The position numbers and the translations under genes are program-made. 64,000 nucleotides of DNA, taken from positions 2,604,001-2,668,000 of the forward strand of contig NZ_CP027657.1 in NCBI RefSeq assembly GCF_003008615.1. The letters run 5' to 3'. Positions within the stretch are counted from its first letter, which is position 1, and each line of letters starts with the position of its first letter. Shown in pieces: positions 16,932 to 24,212 of the stretch. Below the pieces are notes generated by a model that was not told where the DNA came from, made no database searches, and was given only the letters and a program-made list of their open reading frames with translations. This DNA comes from Pseudomonas mendocina (GTDB lineage: Bacteria > Pseudomonadota > Gammaproteobacteria > Pseudomonadales > Pseudomonadaceae).

Positions 16932-17924
16932 ATGAAGAAGAATGCTTTGCGCGTTGGCCTGGCGGCCCTGTTCGCCGCCTGGTTGCCAGCCGCCGTACAT
17001 GCCGCACCACCGAAAGAAGTCCGCCTGGACTACGCCTACTACGCCCCCACCAGCCTGGTGCTCAAGCAGCAGGGCCTGCTGGAAAAAGCCCTCGCGCCGC
17101 AGGGCATCACCGTCAAATGGGTATTCAGCCAGGGCAGCAACCGCTCGCTGGAATACCTCAACGGCGGCAGCACCGATTTCGCCTCCACCGCTGGCCTGGC
17201 CGCCGTGCTCAGCCGCGCCAACGGCGCGCCGATCAACACCGTCTACGTCGCCAGCCGCCCGGAGTGGACAGCGCTGGTGGTGCCCAAGGACTCGCCCATC
17301 CAGTCGCTGGCCGACCTCAAGGGCAAGAAGGTCGCCGCCACCAAGGGCACCGACCCTTTCCTGTTCCTCCTGCAAAGCCTGCAGAAGGCCGGGCTGGACA
17401 AGAACGACGTGGAAATCGTCCACCTGCAACACCCCGACGGTCGCGTCGCCCTGGAGCGCGGCGACGTGCAGGCCTGGGCCGGGCTCGATCCGCTGATGGC
17501 GGCCAGCGAGCTGCAGGCCGGTTCGCGCCTGCTGTACCGCAATCGCGACTTCAACAGCTACAGCGTGCTCAGTGTCACCGAGACCTTCGCCAAGCAGCAG
17601 CCCGAACTGATCAAGCAGGTGATCGCGGCCTACGAGCAGGCGCGCCAGTGGGCCATCGCCAACCCCGATGCCCTGGCCCAGTTGCTCGCCGACGAAGCCA
17701 AGCTGCCGCTGGAAGTGGCCAAGCTGCAACTGTCGCGCACCGACTTCAGCAACCCGCAGCCGGGCGCCGAACACATCAAGGCGCTGAAAGCCGCCGCACC
17801 CATCCTGCTCGACGAGCAACTGGTGCGTCCGGGTACCGACGTCGCTCAGGTGGTCGACCAACTGATCCAGCCGCAACTGGCCGCTCAGATGATCGGCAGC
17901 AACGTGGCCAAGGCGGGGAACTGA
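16932..17924 (+). CDS. Sulfonate-type ABC transporter periplasmic binding protein
   Basis: 330 residues with a signal peptide (cleavage after A-V-H-A, residue 24). It belongs to the SsuA/TauA group (G-K-K-V-A-A-T-K-G-T, then W-A-G-L-D-P), but its mature start L-D-Y-A-Y-Y-A-P differs from the R-I-G-Y-Q-K form of the other two SsuA-like proteins here, pointing to another ligand. Two ATGs exist; 16932 has the AGGAG at a 6-base spacing whereas 16926 touches it directly, so 16932 is chosen. It is the first gene of a three-gene importer operon (binding protein, permease, ATPase) spaced by 3 and -4 bases. Confidence 0.9.
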   Translation: MKKNALRVGLAALFAAWLPAAVHAAPPKEVRLDYAYYAPTSLVLKQQGLLEKALAPQGITVKWVFSQGSNRSLEYLNGGSTDFASTAGLAAVLSRANGAPINTVYVASRPEWTALVVPKDSPIQSLADLKGKKVAATKGTDPFLFLLQSLQKAGLDKNDVEIVHLQHPDGRVALERGDVQAWAGLDPLMAASELQAGSRLLYRNRDFNSYSVLSVTETFAKQQPELIKQVIAAYEQARQWAIANPDALAQLLADEAKLPLEVAKLQLSRTDFSNPQPGAEHIKALKAAAPILLDEQLVRPGTDVAQVVDQLIQPQLAAQMIGSNVAKAGN

Positions 17925-17927
17925 CCG

Positions 17928-18758
17928 ATGGGCGCGCTCAACCTCGTCATCGGTCGCTGGGCCGAACGGCTTCCAGGCTGGCGGCCGGCACTGACCGACC
18001 TGCGTGGTTGGGTGGTGCCCCTGCTGATTCTGGCCCTGCTGGAAACCCTGGTGCGCAGCGGCGTATTGCCCGCGCACCAGATGCCTGCGCCGAGCCAGGT
18101 GGCGCAAACCTTGTACCTGTTGGCACAAAGTGGTGAGCTGTTGCGGCATCTGAACGCCAGCCTGCTGCGCGTCGGCGCCGGCTTTGCCATCGGCGCCGCG
18201 CTTGCCATCGTCATTGGCACCTGGGTGGGCCTCAGCCGCCGCGCCGAAGCCTATCTGGAGCCTACCTTCCAGGCTCTGCGGGCGATTCCCAGTCTGGCCT
18301 GGGTACCGTTGCTGCTGCTCTGGCTGGGCATCGATGAAACGCCGAAGATCGTGCTGATCGCCCTCGGTGCCTTCTTCCCGGTGTACCTGGCGCTGCTCGC
18401 CGGCATCCGCAATATCGACCGCAAGTTGGTGGAAGTGGGCCGGCTTTACGGCCTGTCGCCGCTGGCGCTGGTGCGCCGCATTCTGCTGCCCGCAGCGCTG
18501 CCGAGCCTGTTCACCGGCCTGCGCGGCGCGCTCAGCCTGAGCTGGATGTTCCTCGTCGCCGCCGAATTGATCGCCGCCACCCGTGGTCTTGGCTACCTGC
18601 TCAGCGATGGTCGGGAAACCTCGCGGCCGGATCTGGTGATCGCCGCGATCCTGCTGCTGGCGCTGCTCGGCAAACTCAGCGACAGCCTGCTCAAGGCCTG
18701 GGAAACCCGCGCCCTGCGTTGGCGCGACAGCTTCCAGGGCGGGGAGGGCGGAGCATGA
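17928..18758 (+). CDS. Sulfonate-type ABC transporter permease (SsuC-like)
   Basis: 276 residues with about six membrane segments and the conserved permease loop (V-G-R-L-Y-G-L-S-P-L-A-L-V-R-R-I-L-L-P-A-A-L-P, cytoplasmic, contacts the ATPase). The A-A-E-L-I-A-A-T-R-G-L-G-Y block is typical of SsuC/TauC. The ATG comes 3 bases after the binding-protein stop, and the stop overlaps the ATPase start as ATGA. Likely a homodimer in the inner membrane forming the channel for an organosulfonate or similar anion. Confidence 0.92.
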   Translation: MGALNLVIGRWAERLPGWRPALTDLRGWVVPLLILALLETLVRSGVLPAHQMPAPSQVAQTLYLLAQSGELLRHLNASLLRVGAGFAIGAALAIVIGTWVGLSRRAEAYLEPTFQALRAIPSLAWVPLLLLWLGIDETPKIVLIALGAFFPVYLALLAGIRNIDRKLVEVGRLYGLSPLALVRRILLPAALPSLFTGLRGALSLSWMFLVAAELIAATRGLGYLLSDGRETSRPDLVIAAILLLALLGKLSDSLLKAWETRALRWRDSFQGGEGGA

Positions 18759-19486
18759 GTGCGCTGCTGAAATTGCAGAATATCCACAAGGCCTTCGCTG
18801 ACGTGCGTGTGCTCGAAGACGTCAGCCTGAGCCTGGCCGCTGGCGAAGTGGTCAGCCTGCTCGGCCCCTCCGGCTGCGGCAAGAGCACCCTGCTGCGTAT
18901 CGCCGCCGGGCTGGATCAGGATTATCAGGGCGGGCTGGAACTCAACCCGCTGCTCAACTTCGGTCGTGGCAGCGGTATCGGCGTGGTGTTCCAGGAACCC
19001 CGGCTGATGCCTTGGCTCAGCGTGGCGCAGAACGTCGGTTTCGCCGATGGCTGGGTAGCCGACGACCAGTGGGTGGAACAATTGCTCCGTGACGTCGGCT
19101 TGCACGGGCGTGGCGAGGCGTTGCCCAAGCACCTCTCCGGCGGCCAGGCCCAGCGCGTGGCCATCGCTCGCGCGCTGTACGGCAAACCGCAGGTGCTGCT
19201 GCTCGACGAACCCTTCAGCGCGGTGGACGCCTTCACCCGCATGAAACTGCAGGATCTGGTGGTGGAACTGGCCGCCCGCTACGAGATCGCCGTGCTGCTG
19301 GTCACCCACGACCTCGACGAAGCCTTCTACCTCAGCGATCGCGTGCTGATCCTCGGCGGCACGCCAAGCCGCCTGCAACGCGAACTGGCCGTGCCCCTGA
19401 CCCGCCCCCGCGACCGCCGCTCGGCCGAACTGGCCTACCTGCGCGGCGAGGCGCTGACCGAGCTGTACCAGTCGCACGTGCTGTAA
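18755..19486 (+). CDS. Sulfonate-type ABC transporter ATP-binding protein (SsuB-like)
   Basis: 243 residues. Walker [10 protein letters not shown] starts at residue 37, the signature L-S-G-G-Q follows, then Walker B V-L-L-L-D-E-P-F and the T-H-D switch. Its length is normal for SsuB/TauB. ATG 18755 overlaps the permease stop (ATGA); the longer frame beginning at 18719 would start inside the permease and is rejected. A factor-independent terminator follows at 19515, closing the operon. Together with 16932 and 17928 this is a complete importer distinct from the canonical ssu cluster at 34208-38230. Confidence 0.93.
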   Translation: MSALLKLQNIHKAFADVRVLEDVSLSLAAGEVVSLLGPSGCGKSTLLRIAAGLDQDYQGGLELNPLLNFGRGSGIGVVFQEPRLMPWLSVAQNVGFADGWVADDQWVEQLLRDVGLHGRGEALPKHLSGGQAQRVAIARALYGKPQVLLLDEPFSAVDAFTRMKLQDLVVELAARYEIAVLLVTHDLDEAFYLSDRVLILGGTPSRLQRELAVPLTRPRDRRSAELAYLRGEALTELYQSHVL

Positions 19487-19514
19487 ACGAACTCTTCAAG
19501 GTGGAGTACTTTTT

Positions 19515-19538
19515 CGGGCCGTCAGGCCCGATTTTTTT
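19515..19538 (+). terminator. Factor-independent terminator after the ABC importer operon
   Basis: A six-base-pair stem, cgggcc (19515-19520) and ggcccg (19525-19530), with a gtca loop, directly followed by a run of seven T (19532-19538). It lies 28 bases after the ATPase stop codon. Confidence 0.85.
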
Positions 19539-19544
19539 CCCGCG

Positions 19545-19900
19545 CCGCACGCGCAGGCTTTTGTAGCCCGGATGAAATCCGCGGGCTTTGTCAGGGTGAG
19601 GCTCAGAGGTTATTACGGGTATGAAACCGAACGTTTCATTTGGCTGAAGGCGCTCTACCCAGGCTACATGCTGACGTAGGGCGGCCTTGCTCGCGAAGCG
19701 AGCAGCCCGCCAGACCGTGCTGAGATTAGATCCTGCGACCGACACATCATCGGCGTACTGCTTCCGAGCGGCCGGCGTCCCGGTACGCCCTACGCGCTGT
19801 TCCTACCCTTGGCATGGTGGACAAGCTTCGCGTTGTCCACCCTACGCGGTGGGTATTTCAGCGTAGGGTGGATGGCGCTTTTTTCATCCACCGCTGGGCG
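19545..19900. repeat. Array of different dispersed repeats
   Basis: No gene is seen between the terminator and the AT-rich gene at 19979. The stretch packs four repeat families side by side: gtagcccggatgaaatccg (about 19563), a tagggcggcc...ggtacgcccta element (about 19677-19795, related to 15030-15135), a ggtggacaagcttcgcgttg element (about 19816-19841), and a ggtggatg...catccacc hairpin (about 19868-19893). Such accumulation marks a spot that tolerates insertions. The remaining bases to 19978 show nothing recognisable. Confidence 0.65.
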
Positions 19901-19978
19901 AGGTTGTCCGGGCTGCTTGCTGTTGATGCTCTGTAGGTTGCGAGGACAGTAAATAAATCTGTCCCTTTTCTATGTTCT

Positions 19979-21793
19979 CTAAATAACTGGTTTGGTCATG
20001 ATTGTGGGTAAATTGGATTGCTCAGGTGATGCCTGATAAAAATCCAATACAACATCAACGCCCATCTTGTATGAGAGAAGCAGATCTCCAACTGTACACA
20101 CAGGGCCGTCTTTTGCACTTTCAGCGCTCGCGCATATAGCCATGTAGCAGACAGCAATATAATCCAAGAGGTGCGTTACAAGCTGCGGACGTATTTTTTC
20201 ATAGTGGCCAGTATGAGCAATGCGGTTTCTTAAAAGATATATGCGCCTGAGCTGCCTCGAGACGTCAGTCTGCGCCTTCTCTATACGCTTAACAACCAAG
20301 GCGTTTATTTTCAACTCTTCGTGAATAGAGGATATCTTATATTTGAGGTGTTCTAGATCACCCAGGCTATTGAATAGTTCTATTGCGGCTTGCTCACTGC
20401 CAAGTATTGAATATATATCTAGCTCGGAGGTCGTCGACGCAAACCTGTCCGTCGGTGAAAGCATACATGCCTTCACTTGTGGCGTTGTTGCAATATCATT
20501 TGCCGACAAAATATCGCGAAGATAGAAAGCGCGGCGACGAATTGAAGAGACTGCATATATCAGAGGTACGTAGTTCATTACTGGAGTAAGTATTCCACCC
20601 CCTCTGGCATCAAACAGAGACTCAAGAGATATCCACAGATTTAGCAATTTTTGCTCTATCGAGATTGACTCTCTCGCAAGCCTCAAATATCTTAGCGATC
20701 TCCCTAGCCTATCTCTGCCCTCATCATTTAGTGCGAGCATGGCTCGTCGAATTGACGTATTCGTTCCTTTGAAATACGTTCCACCTTCGGATGCAAGGAA
20801 ACCCACGAGGCGCTCGATATTTATGACTTTTACATGAGTTAGCGGGCCATTTCGCGATGCTGCAATGCAACTATGTAGAACATGTATTCTTGGGTTCAGA
20901 TCAAGTGCGCTATATGCATCTATGAATTTATCTAGACGCTCCTTAACTCGCCAAGCAGCGCTTACATAGTCGGTAGCTTCTACGGAAGCTTTTGCGATTA
21001 CATTTGGTGTGTCATTCTTTCTGAATTTATCGAGGTCGCCGTCTTTGATGAAGTCTGGTAATTCTTCTGCGAACTGAAAGTCCGGGTCATCTGTGGTTTC
21101 CAGAAACCCTTGGGGGCTTACCACCCGAAGACCGTAATAGACATCGTAGTTGGACGTTCTACTTTTTAGCTTTTCTGTGATTTCATCGAACTGCTCAGAA
21201 AAATTTCGTTGGCCGTAGTTTTGGATGCGTGTGAAATACTCCGCCCTATTGAACAGGTATGTGGGTGAGTAGCCTCTATTCAATAGCTGCGTAGTATATA
21301 GTCCGGTTAAAGCGTAGATCCTATCAGTGATTCTCTTTTTGTGTGTGAGATCGACCTCGCCAACAATAGACTCTCTTAATTCAGCGACTAGCTTGGCTTC
21401 ATATTCACTCTCTCGTGAATAGATGGCCCGGCAAATTACCGTCAGCTTTTGTAGCCATTTTTCACCTAGGGGGGTATCTCCCATAGTCGCAAAAAACTTC
21501 TGCAGTATGGAGTAGTAAGGGGAGAACACCTCTCGCGCAATTTCATCGTGGTCAAATGTGCTTTGTACTTCTTCAATTGCAGCCCTTAGATTAGCGGCAT
21601 TCTTTTCATTGACTCGATACATCGATATAAGATCTGCCGCTTCCCGAGAGCTGCTGATTACGTTCATTAGTCGTGACTGAAAGAAGTGTGGTGTGTACAT
21701 GCTTAGTTTTTCTAAGTACGTCTCTACGAAAAATCTCGGCCTGAAATCCACAATAGGAAGTTTTGCCCAAGTTGCTTGCGATAGGTATTTCAC
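19979..21793 (-). CDS. Large AT-rich protein with C-terminal HEPN (Apea-like) domain; candidate defence protein
   Basis: 604 residues, GTG start at 21793 with an in-frame TAA directly before it and a ggga sequence about 7 bases upstream. I recognise no enzyme family over the N-terminal 400 residues. The C-terminal part has W-I-S-L-E-S-L-F-D (about residues 385-400) and, after a long helical stretch, R-N-R-I-A-H-T-G at 522-529 (bases 20207-20230). R-x4-H in this setting is the catalytic signature of HEPN RNases, and the sequence around it resembles the Apea-like HEPN group seen in abortive-infection proteins. Base composition is much lower in GC than all neighbours and codon use differs, a sign of recent transfer. 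It stands alone, with no toxin-antitoxin partner visible. RNase or antiphage activity is inference; no signal peptide or membrane segment is evident. Confidence 0.75.
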   Translation of the reverse strand: MKYLSQATWAKLPIVDFRPRFFVETYLEKLSMYTPHFFQSRLMNVISSSREAADLISMYRVNEKNAANLRAAIEEVQSTFDHDEIAREVFSPYYSILQKFFATMGDTPLGEKWLQKLTVICRAIYSRESEYEAKLVAELRESIVGEVDLTHKKRITDRIYALTGLYTTQLLNRGYSPTYLFNRAEYFTRIQNYGQRNFSEQFDEITEKLKSRTSNYDVYYGLRVVSPQGFLETTDDPDFQFAEELPDFIKDGDLDKFRKNDTPNVIAKASVEATDYVSAAWRVKERLDKFIDAYSALDLNPRIHVLHSCIAASRNGPLTHVKVINIERLVGFLASEGGTYFKGTNTSIRRAMLALNDEGRDRLGRSLRYLRLARESISIEQKLLNLWISLESLFDARGGGILTPVMNYVPLIYAVSSIRRRAFYLRDILSANDIATTPQVKACMLSPTDRFASTTSELDIYSILGSEQAAIELFNSLGDLEHLKYKISSIHEELKINALVVKRIEKAQTDVSRQLRRIYLLRNRIAHTGHYEKIRPQLVTHLLDYIAVCYMAICASAESAKDGPVCTVGDLLLSYKMGVDVVLDFYQASPEQSNLPTIMTKPVI

Positions 21794-22480
21794 TTAACCA
21801 TCCCGAAATGGAAACTAACTATTAACTACTCGACATTCATGTCGCGTTTCCACGCGAAACCTGTCGCATAACCTTCCTTGTCGTCCTACAAGTCCTTGTT
21901 TCGCTTGAGGGCAGTCGCATGAAACGCGACAACCTCTGGGGCGAAACACGACAGAGATAACGGCAAGCCCAATCTGCTGGATTACTGCATCAGCAGAACC
22001 AAGCCAGAAACCTATTCCATCCACCGCTACCCTGTCCACGCTTCATGGGCAAAATGCCATCGCGGTTGTTTTCTCGCGCCAGAGGCGGCAGTCCAGACCT
22101 TCCCAAACCCACCCACAAATTCTGTTAACAGCGCTGTGGATAACCTTTGCAAAAGCGCTTCGCGCCTAGCATTCAAGCGGGCCTCGGCAGGCCGCTCAAC
22201 TTTTGTCCAATGACGCTGCACCGTCGTTATCGCCAGGCGGAATATCACTTTTAATCAATCACTTGGCTCATGTTTTCAACAGCGGGGCAGGACAGAGGCC
22301 TGTTGCCGGATGTCGTGCACAGAATCTGGGGAAAGCGCTGTGGATAAGATGCGGGAAAACGCGTCCAGACCAGGCGGGTCAAGGGCTGCGCCTGGCTGGT
22401 GATTTTTCGTGCGGTGTCGCGCGGCTGTCATGTTTCATGGCTATAGTGACCGGTCGATTTGCAGCCGCTGGAGCCTCTAG
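21794..22480. other. 687-base non-coding segment with inverted repeats and two DnaA-box matches
   Basis: No credible gene on either strand. Next to the HEPN gene lies an 11-base perfect inverted repeat, tgtcgcgtttc (21840-21850) and gaaacgcgaca (21921-21931), with further related pieces (gcgaaacctgtcgc, ttgtttcgctt, gcgaaacacgacag) up to 21954. Further on, tgtggataa, identical to the DnaA-box consensus on the other strand, occurs at 22135-22143 and 22339-22347, each preceded by agcgc. The final part must hold the chrA promoter. The first 160 bases are AT-rich like the HEPN gene; the rest approaches the chromosomal average. Confidence 0.6.
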
Positions 22481-23815
22481 ATGTCCGACTCGCCTGAACG
22501 TCCCGCGCCGGTCAGTTTGCTGCAGGCCTTCTGGTTCTGGTTGAAGCTGGGGTTGATCAGTTTTGGCGGGCCGGCCGGGCAGATTTCGATCATGCATCAG
22601 GAGTTGGTGGAGAAGCGCCGCTGGCTGTCCGAGCGTCGCTTTCTGCATGCGCTGAACTACTGCATGTTGCTGCCTGGGCCGGAGGCGCAGCAGTTGGCCA
22701 CCTCTATCGGCTGGTTGATGCACCGCACCTGGGGTGGGGTGATCGCCGGGGCGCTGTTCGTGTTGCCGTCGCTGCTGATCCTGATCGTATTGTCCTGGGT
22801 CTACCTGGTGTTCGGCGATGTGCCGCTGGTGGCGGGGATCTTCTATGGCATCAAGCCGGCGGTGACGGCCATCGTGCTGCAGGCGGCCTGGCGCATCGGC
22901 GGGCGGGTGTTGAAGAACGCCTGGCTGTGGGCCATCGCGGCGGCGGCTTTCGTCGCCATTTTCGCGTTGCAGTTGCCGTTCCCGCTGATTGTGCTCGGTG
23001 CGGCGCTGGTGGGGTATATCGGCGGGCGACTGGCGCCGCAGCACTTTGCGGTTGGGGCTGGACATGGCGAGGCGGGCGGGGCGCACGCGCCGGCGTTGAT
23101 CGATGATGAGACGCGGCTGGCGCACACGCATTTTCGTTCCAGCCGGCTGGCGTTGATTCTACTGGCTGGTGCAGTGCTCTGGCTGCTGCCCATGGGCCTG
23201 CTGACCCTGGCGTTTGGCTGGCAGGGCACGTTGACGCAGATGGGTTGGTTCTTCACCAAGGCGGCGCTGCTCACCTTCGGCGGCGCCTACGCGGTGCTGC
23301 CCTATGTGTACCAGGGCGCCATCGAGCACTACGGCTGGCTGACGCCCCGGCAGATGATCGATGGCCTGGCGCTGGGCGAGACCACGCCGGGGCCGTTGAT
23401 CATGGTGGTGGCGTTTGTCGCGTTCGTCGGCGCTTACGGCCAGCCAGTGTTCGGTGGCGATTCGGCCTTCGCCAGCGGTGCGCTGGCGGCGGTGCTGGTT
23501 ACCTGGTTCACCTTCCTGCCGTCGTTTCTGTTCATCCTTGCTGGCGGGCCGCTGGTGGAGTCGACCCATGGGAAGTTGACGTTCACCGCGCCGCTGACCG
23601 GCATCACCGCTGCGGTGGTCGGGGTGATCCTCAATCTGGCGTTGTTCTTTGGTTATCACGTGCTCTGGCCGCAGGGCTTTGCCGGTGCGTTCGATTGGGT
23701 GTCGGCGTTAATTACCCTCGGTGCGGCGTTGGCCCTGTTCGCTTTCAAGCGTGGGGTGATCGAGACGTTGATGGCCTGTGCGTTGGTGGGGTTGGTGGTT
23801 CGGTTGTTGGGTTGA
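22481..23815 (+). CDS. chrA: Chromate transporter ChrA (CHR family)
   Basis: 444 residues with two homologous halves of hydrophobic segments. The N-terminal half begins F-W-x-W-L-K-L-G-L-I-S-F-G-G-P-A-G-Q-I and contains L-L-P-G-P-E-A-Q-Q-L-A; the second half repeats the pattern (F-F-T-K-A-A-L-L-T-F-G-G-A-Y-A-V-L-P, then G-E-T-T-P-G-P-L-I-M-V). Both are CHR-domain signatures of long-chain chromate efflux proteins. Chromate enters cells mainly through sulfate transporters, so placement between two sulfate/sulfonate uptake regions makes physiological sense. No chrB or chrR gene is beside it. Confidence 0.93.
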   Translation: MSDSPERPAPVSLLQAFWFWLKLGLISFGGPAGQISIMHQELVEKRRWLSERRFLHALNYCMLLPGPEAQQLATSIGWLMHRTWGGVIAGALFVLPSLLILIVLSWVYLVFGDVPLVAGIFYGIKPAVTAIVLQAAWRIGGRVLKNAWLWAIAAAAFVAIFALQLPFPLIVLGAALVGYIGGRLAPQHFAVGAGHGEAGGAHAPALIDDETRLAHTHFRSSRLALILLAGAVLWLLPMGLLTLAFGWQGTLTQMGWFFTKAALLTFGGAYAVLPYVYQGAIEHYGWLTPRQMIDGLALGETTPGPLIMVVAFVAFVGAYGQPVFGGDSAFASGALAAVLVTWFTFLPSFLFILAGGPLVESTHGKLTFTAPLTGITAAVVGVILNLALFFGYHVLWPQGFAGAFDWVSALITLGAALALFAFKRGVIETLMACALVGLVVRLLG

Positions 23816-24112
23816 GTGGTTGGGCTTGCGAGCGCTTGGTGGGTTACGCGGCGCTTGAGGTGGGTGCGCGGCTGTTTGAGCGGTGTTTTGCGCCGCTAAC
23901 CCACCCTACGGGAGCGCGCTGCCAGGGCTTTGTGGGAGGGGCTTTAGCCGCGACGCATGAATAAGTCGCCGCTGAAGCGCCTCCCACAGGGCTGATCCCA
24001 CTGCATCAATACGATTTCTTTACGCCCCGGCGGCGGGGCGGCAATCGAATCTTTACGGCCAGCCTTTCGACAATGCTCGCGAGCGGATTCCCCGCATCGT
24101 GGAGCTTTGCAC
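23816..24112. repeat. REP-like repeat and kdp promoter region
   Basis: About 297 bases. A long hairpin repeat, gtgggaggggctttagccgc to gccgctgaagcgcctcccac (about 23931-23989), occupies the middle. Closer to kdpF two direct repeats, tctttacgcc (about 24018) and tctttacggc (about 24051), flank a GC-rich block and may be part of the KdpE-controlled promoter region; this is a guess from position. No ribosomal or small-protein gene was found before kdpF. Confidence 0.55.
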
Positions 24113-24202
24113 ATGAACGCAATCGATGGTGTGTCGCTGATCCTGGTGGTCGGCCTCTTCGCCTACCTGCTGGTGGCGCTGCTCACCGCAGGGCGTGGTT
24201 GA
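24113..24202 (+). CDS. kdpF: KdpF, small stabilising subunit of the potassium-importing P-type ATPase
   Basis: A 29-residue hydrophobic peptide consisting almost wholly of one membrane helix ([17 protein letters not shown]), the size and composition of KdpF, which stabilises the KdpABC complex. It is preceded by a gga sequence and ends 10 bases before the kdpA ATG, exactly the standard operon position. It is too short for most automatic gene calls. Confidence 0.9.
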   Translation: MNAIDGVSLILVVGLFAYLLVALLTAGRG

Positions 24203-24212
24203 GGAGACGGCC

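Noticed and set aside
19979..21793. Toxin-antitoxin module around the HEPN protein
   Set aside because: HEPN toxins often pair with a small MNT antitoxin gene. Neither flank has a partner gene, so a two-gene module is not supported.
22027..22248. 73-codon minus-strand frame in the segment before chrA
   Set aside because: No ribosome-binding site or recognisable similarity, and it crosses the DnaA-box and repeat area; coding is not supported.
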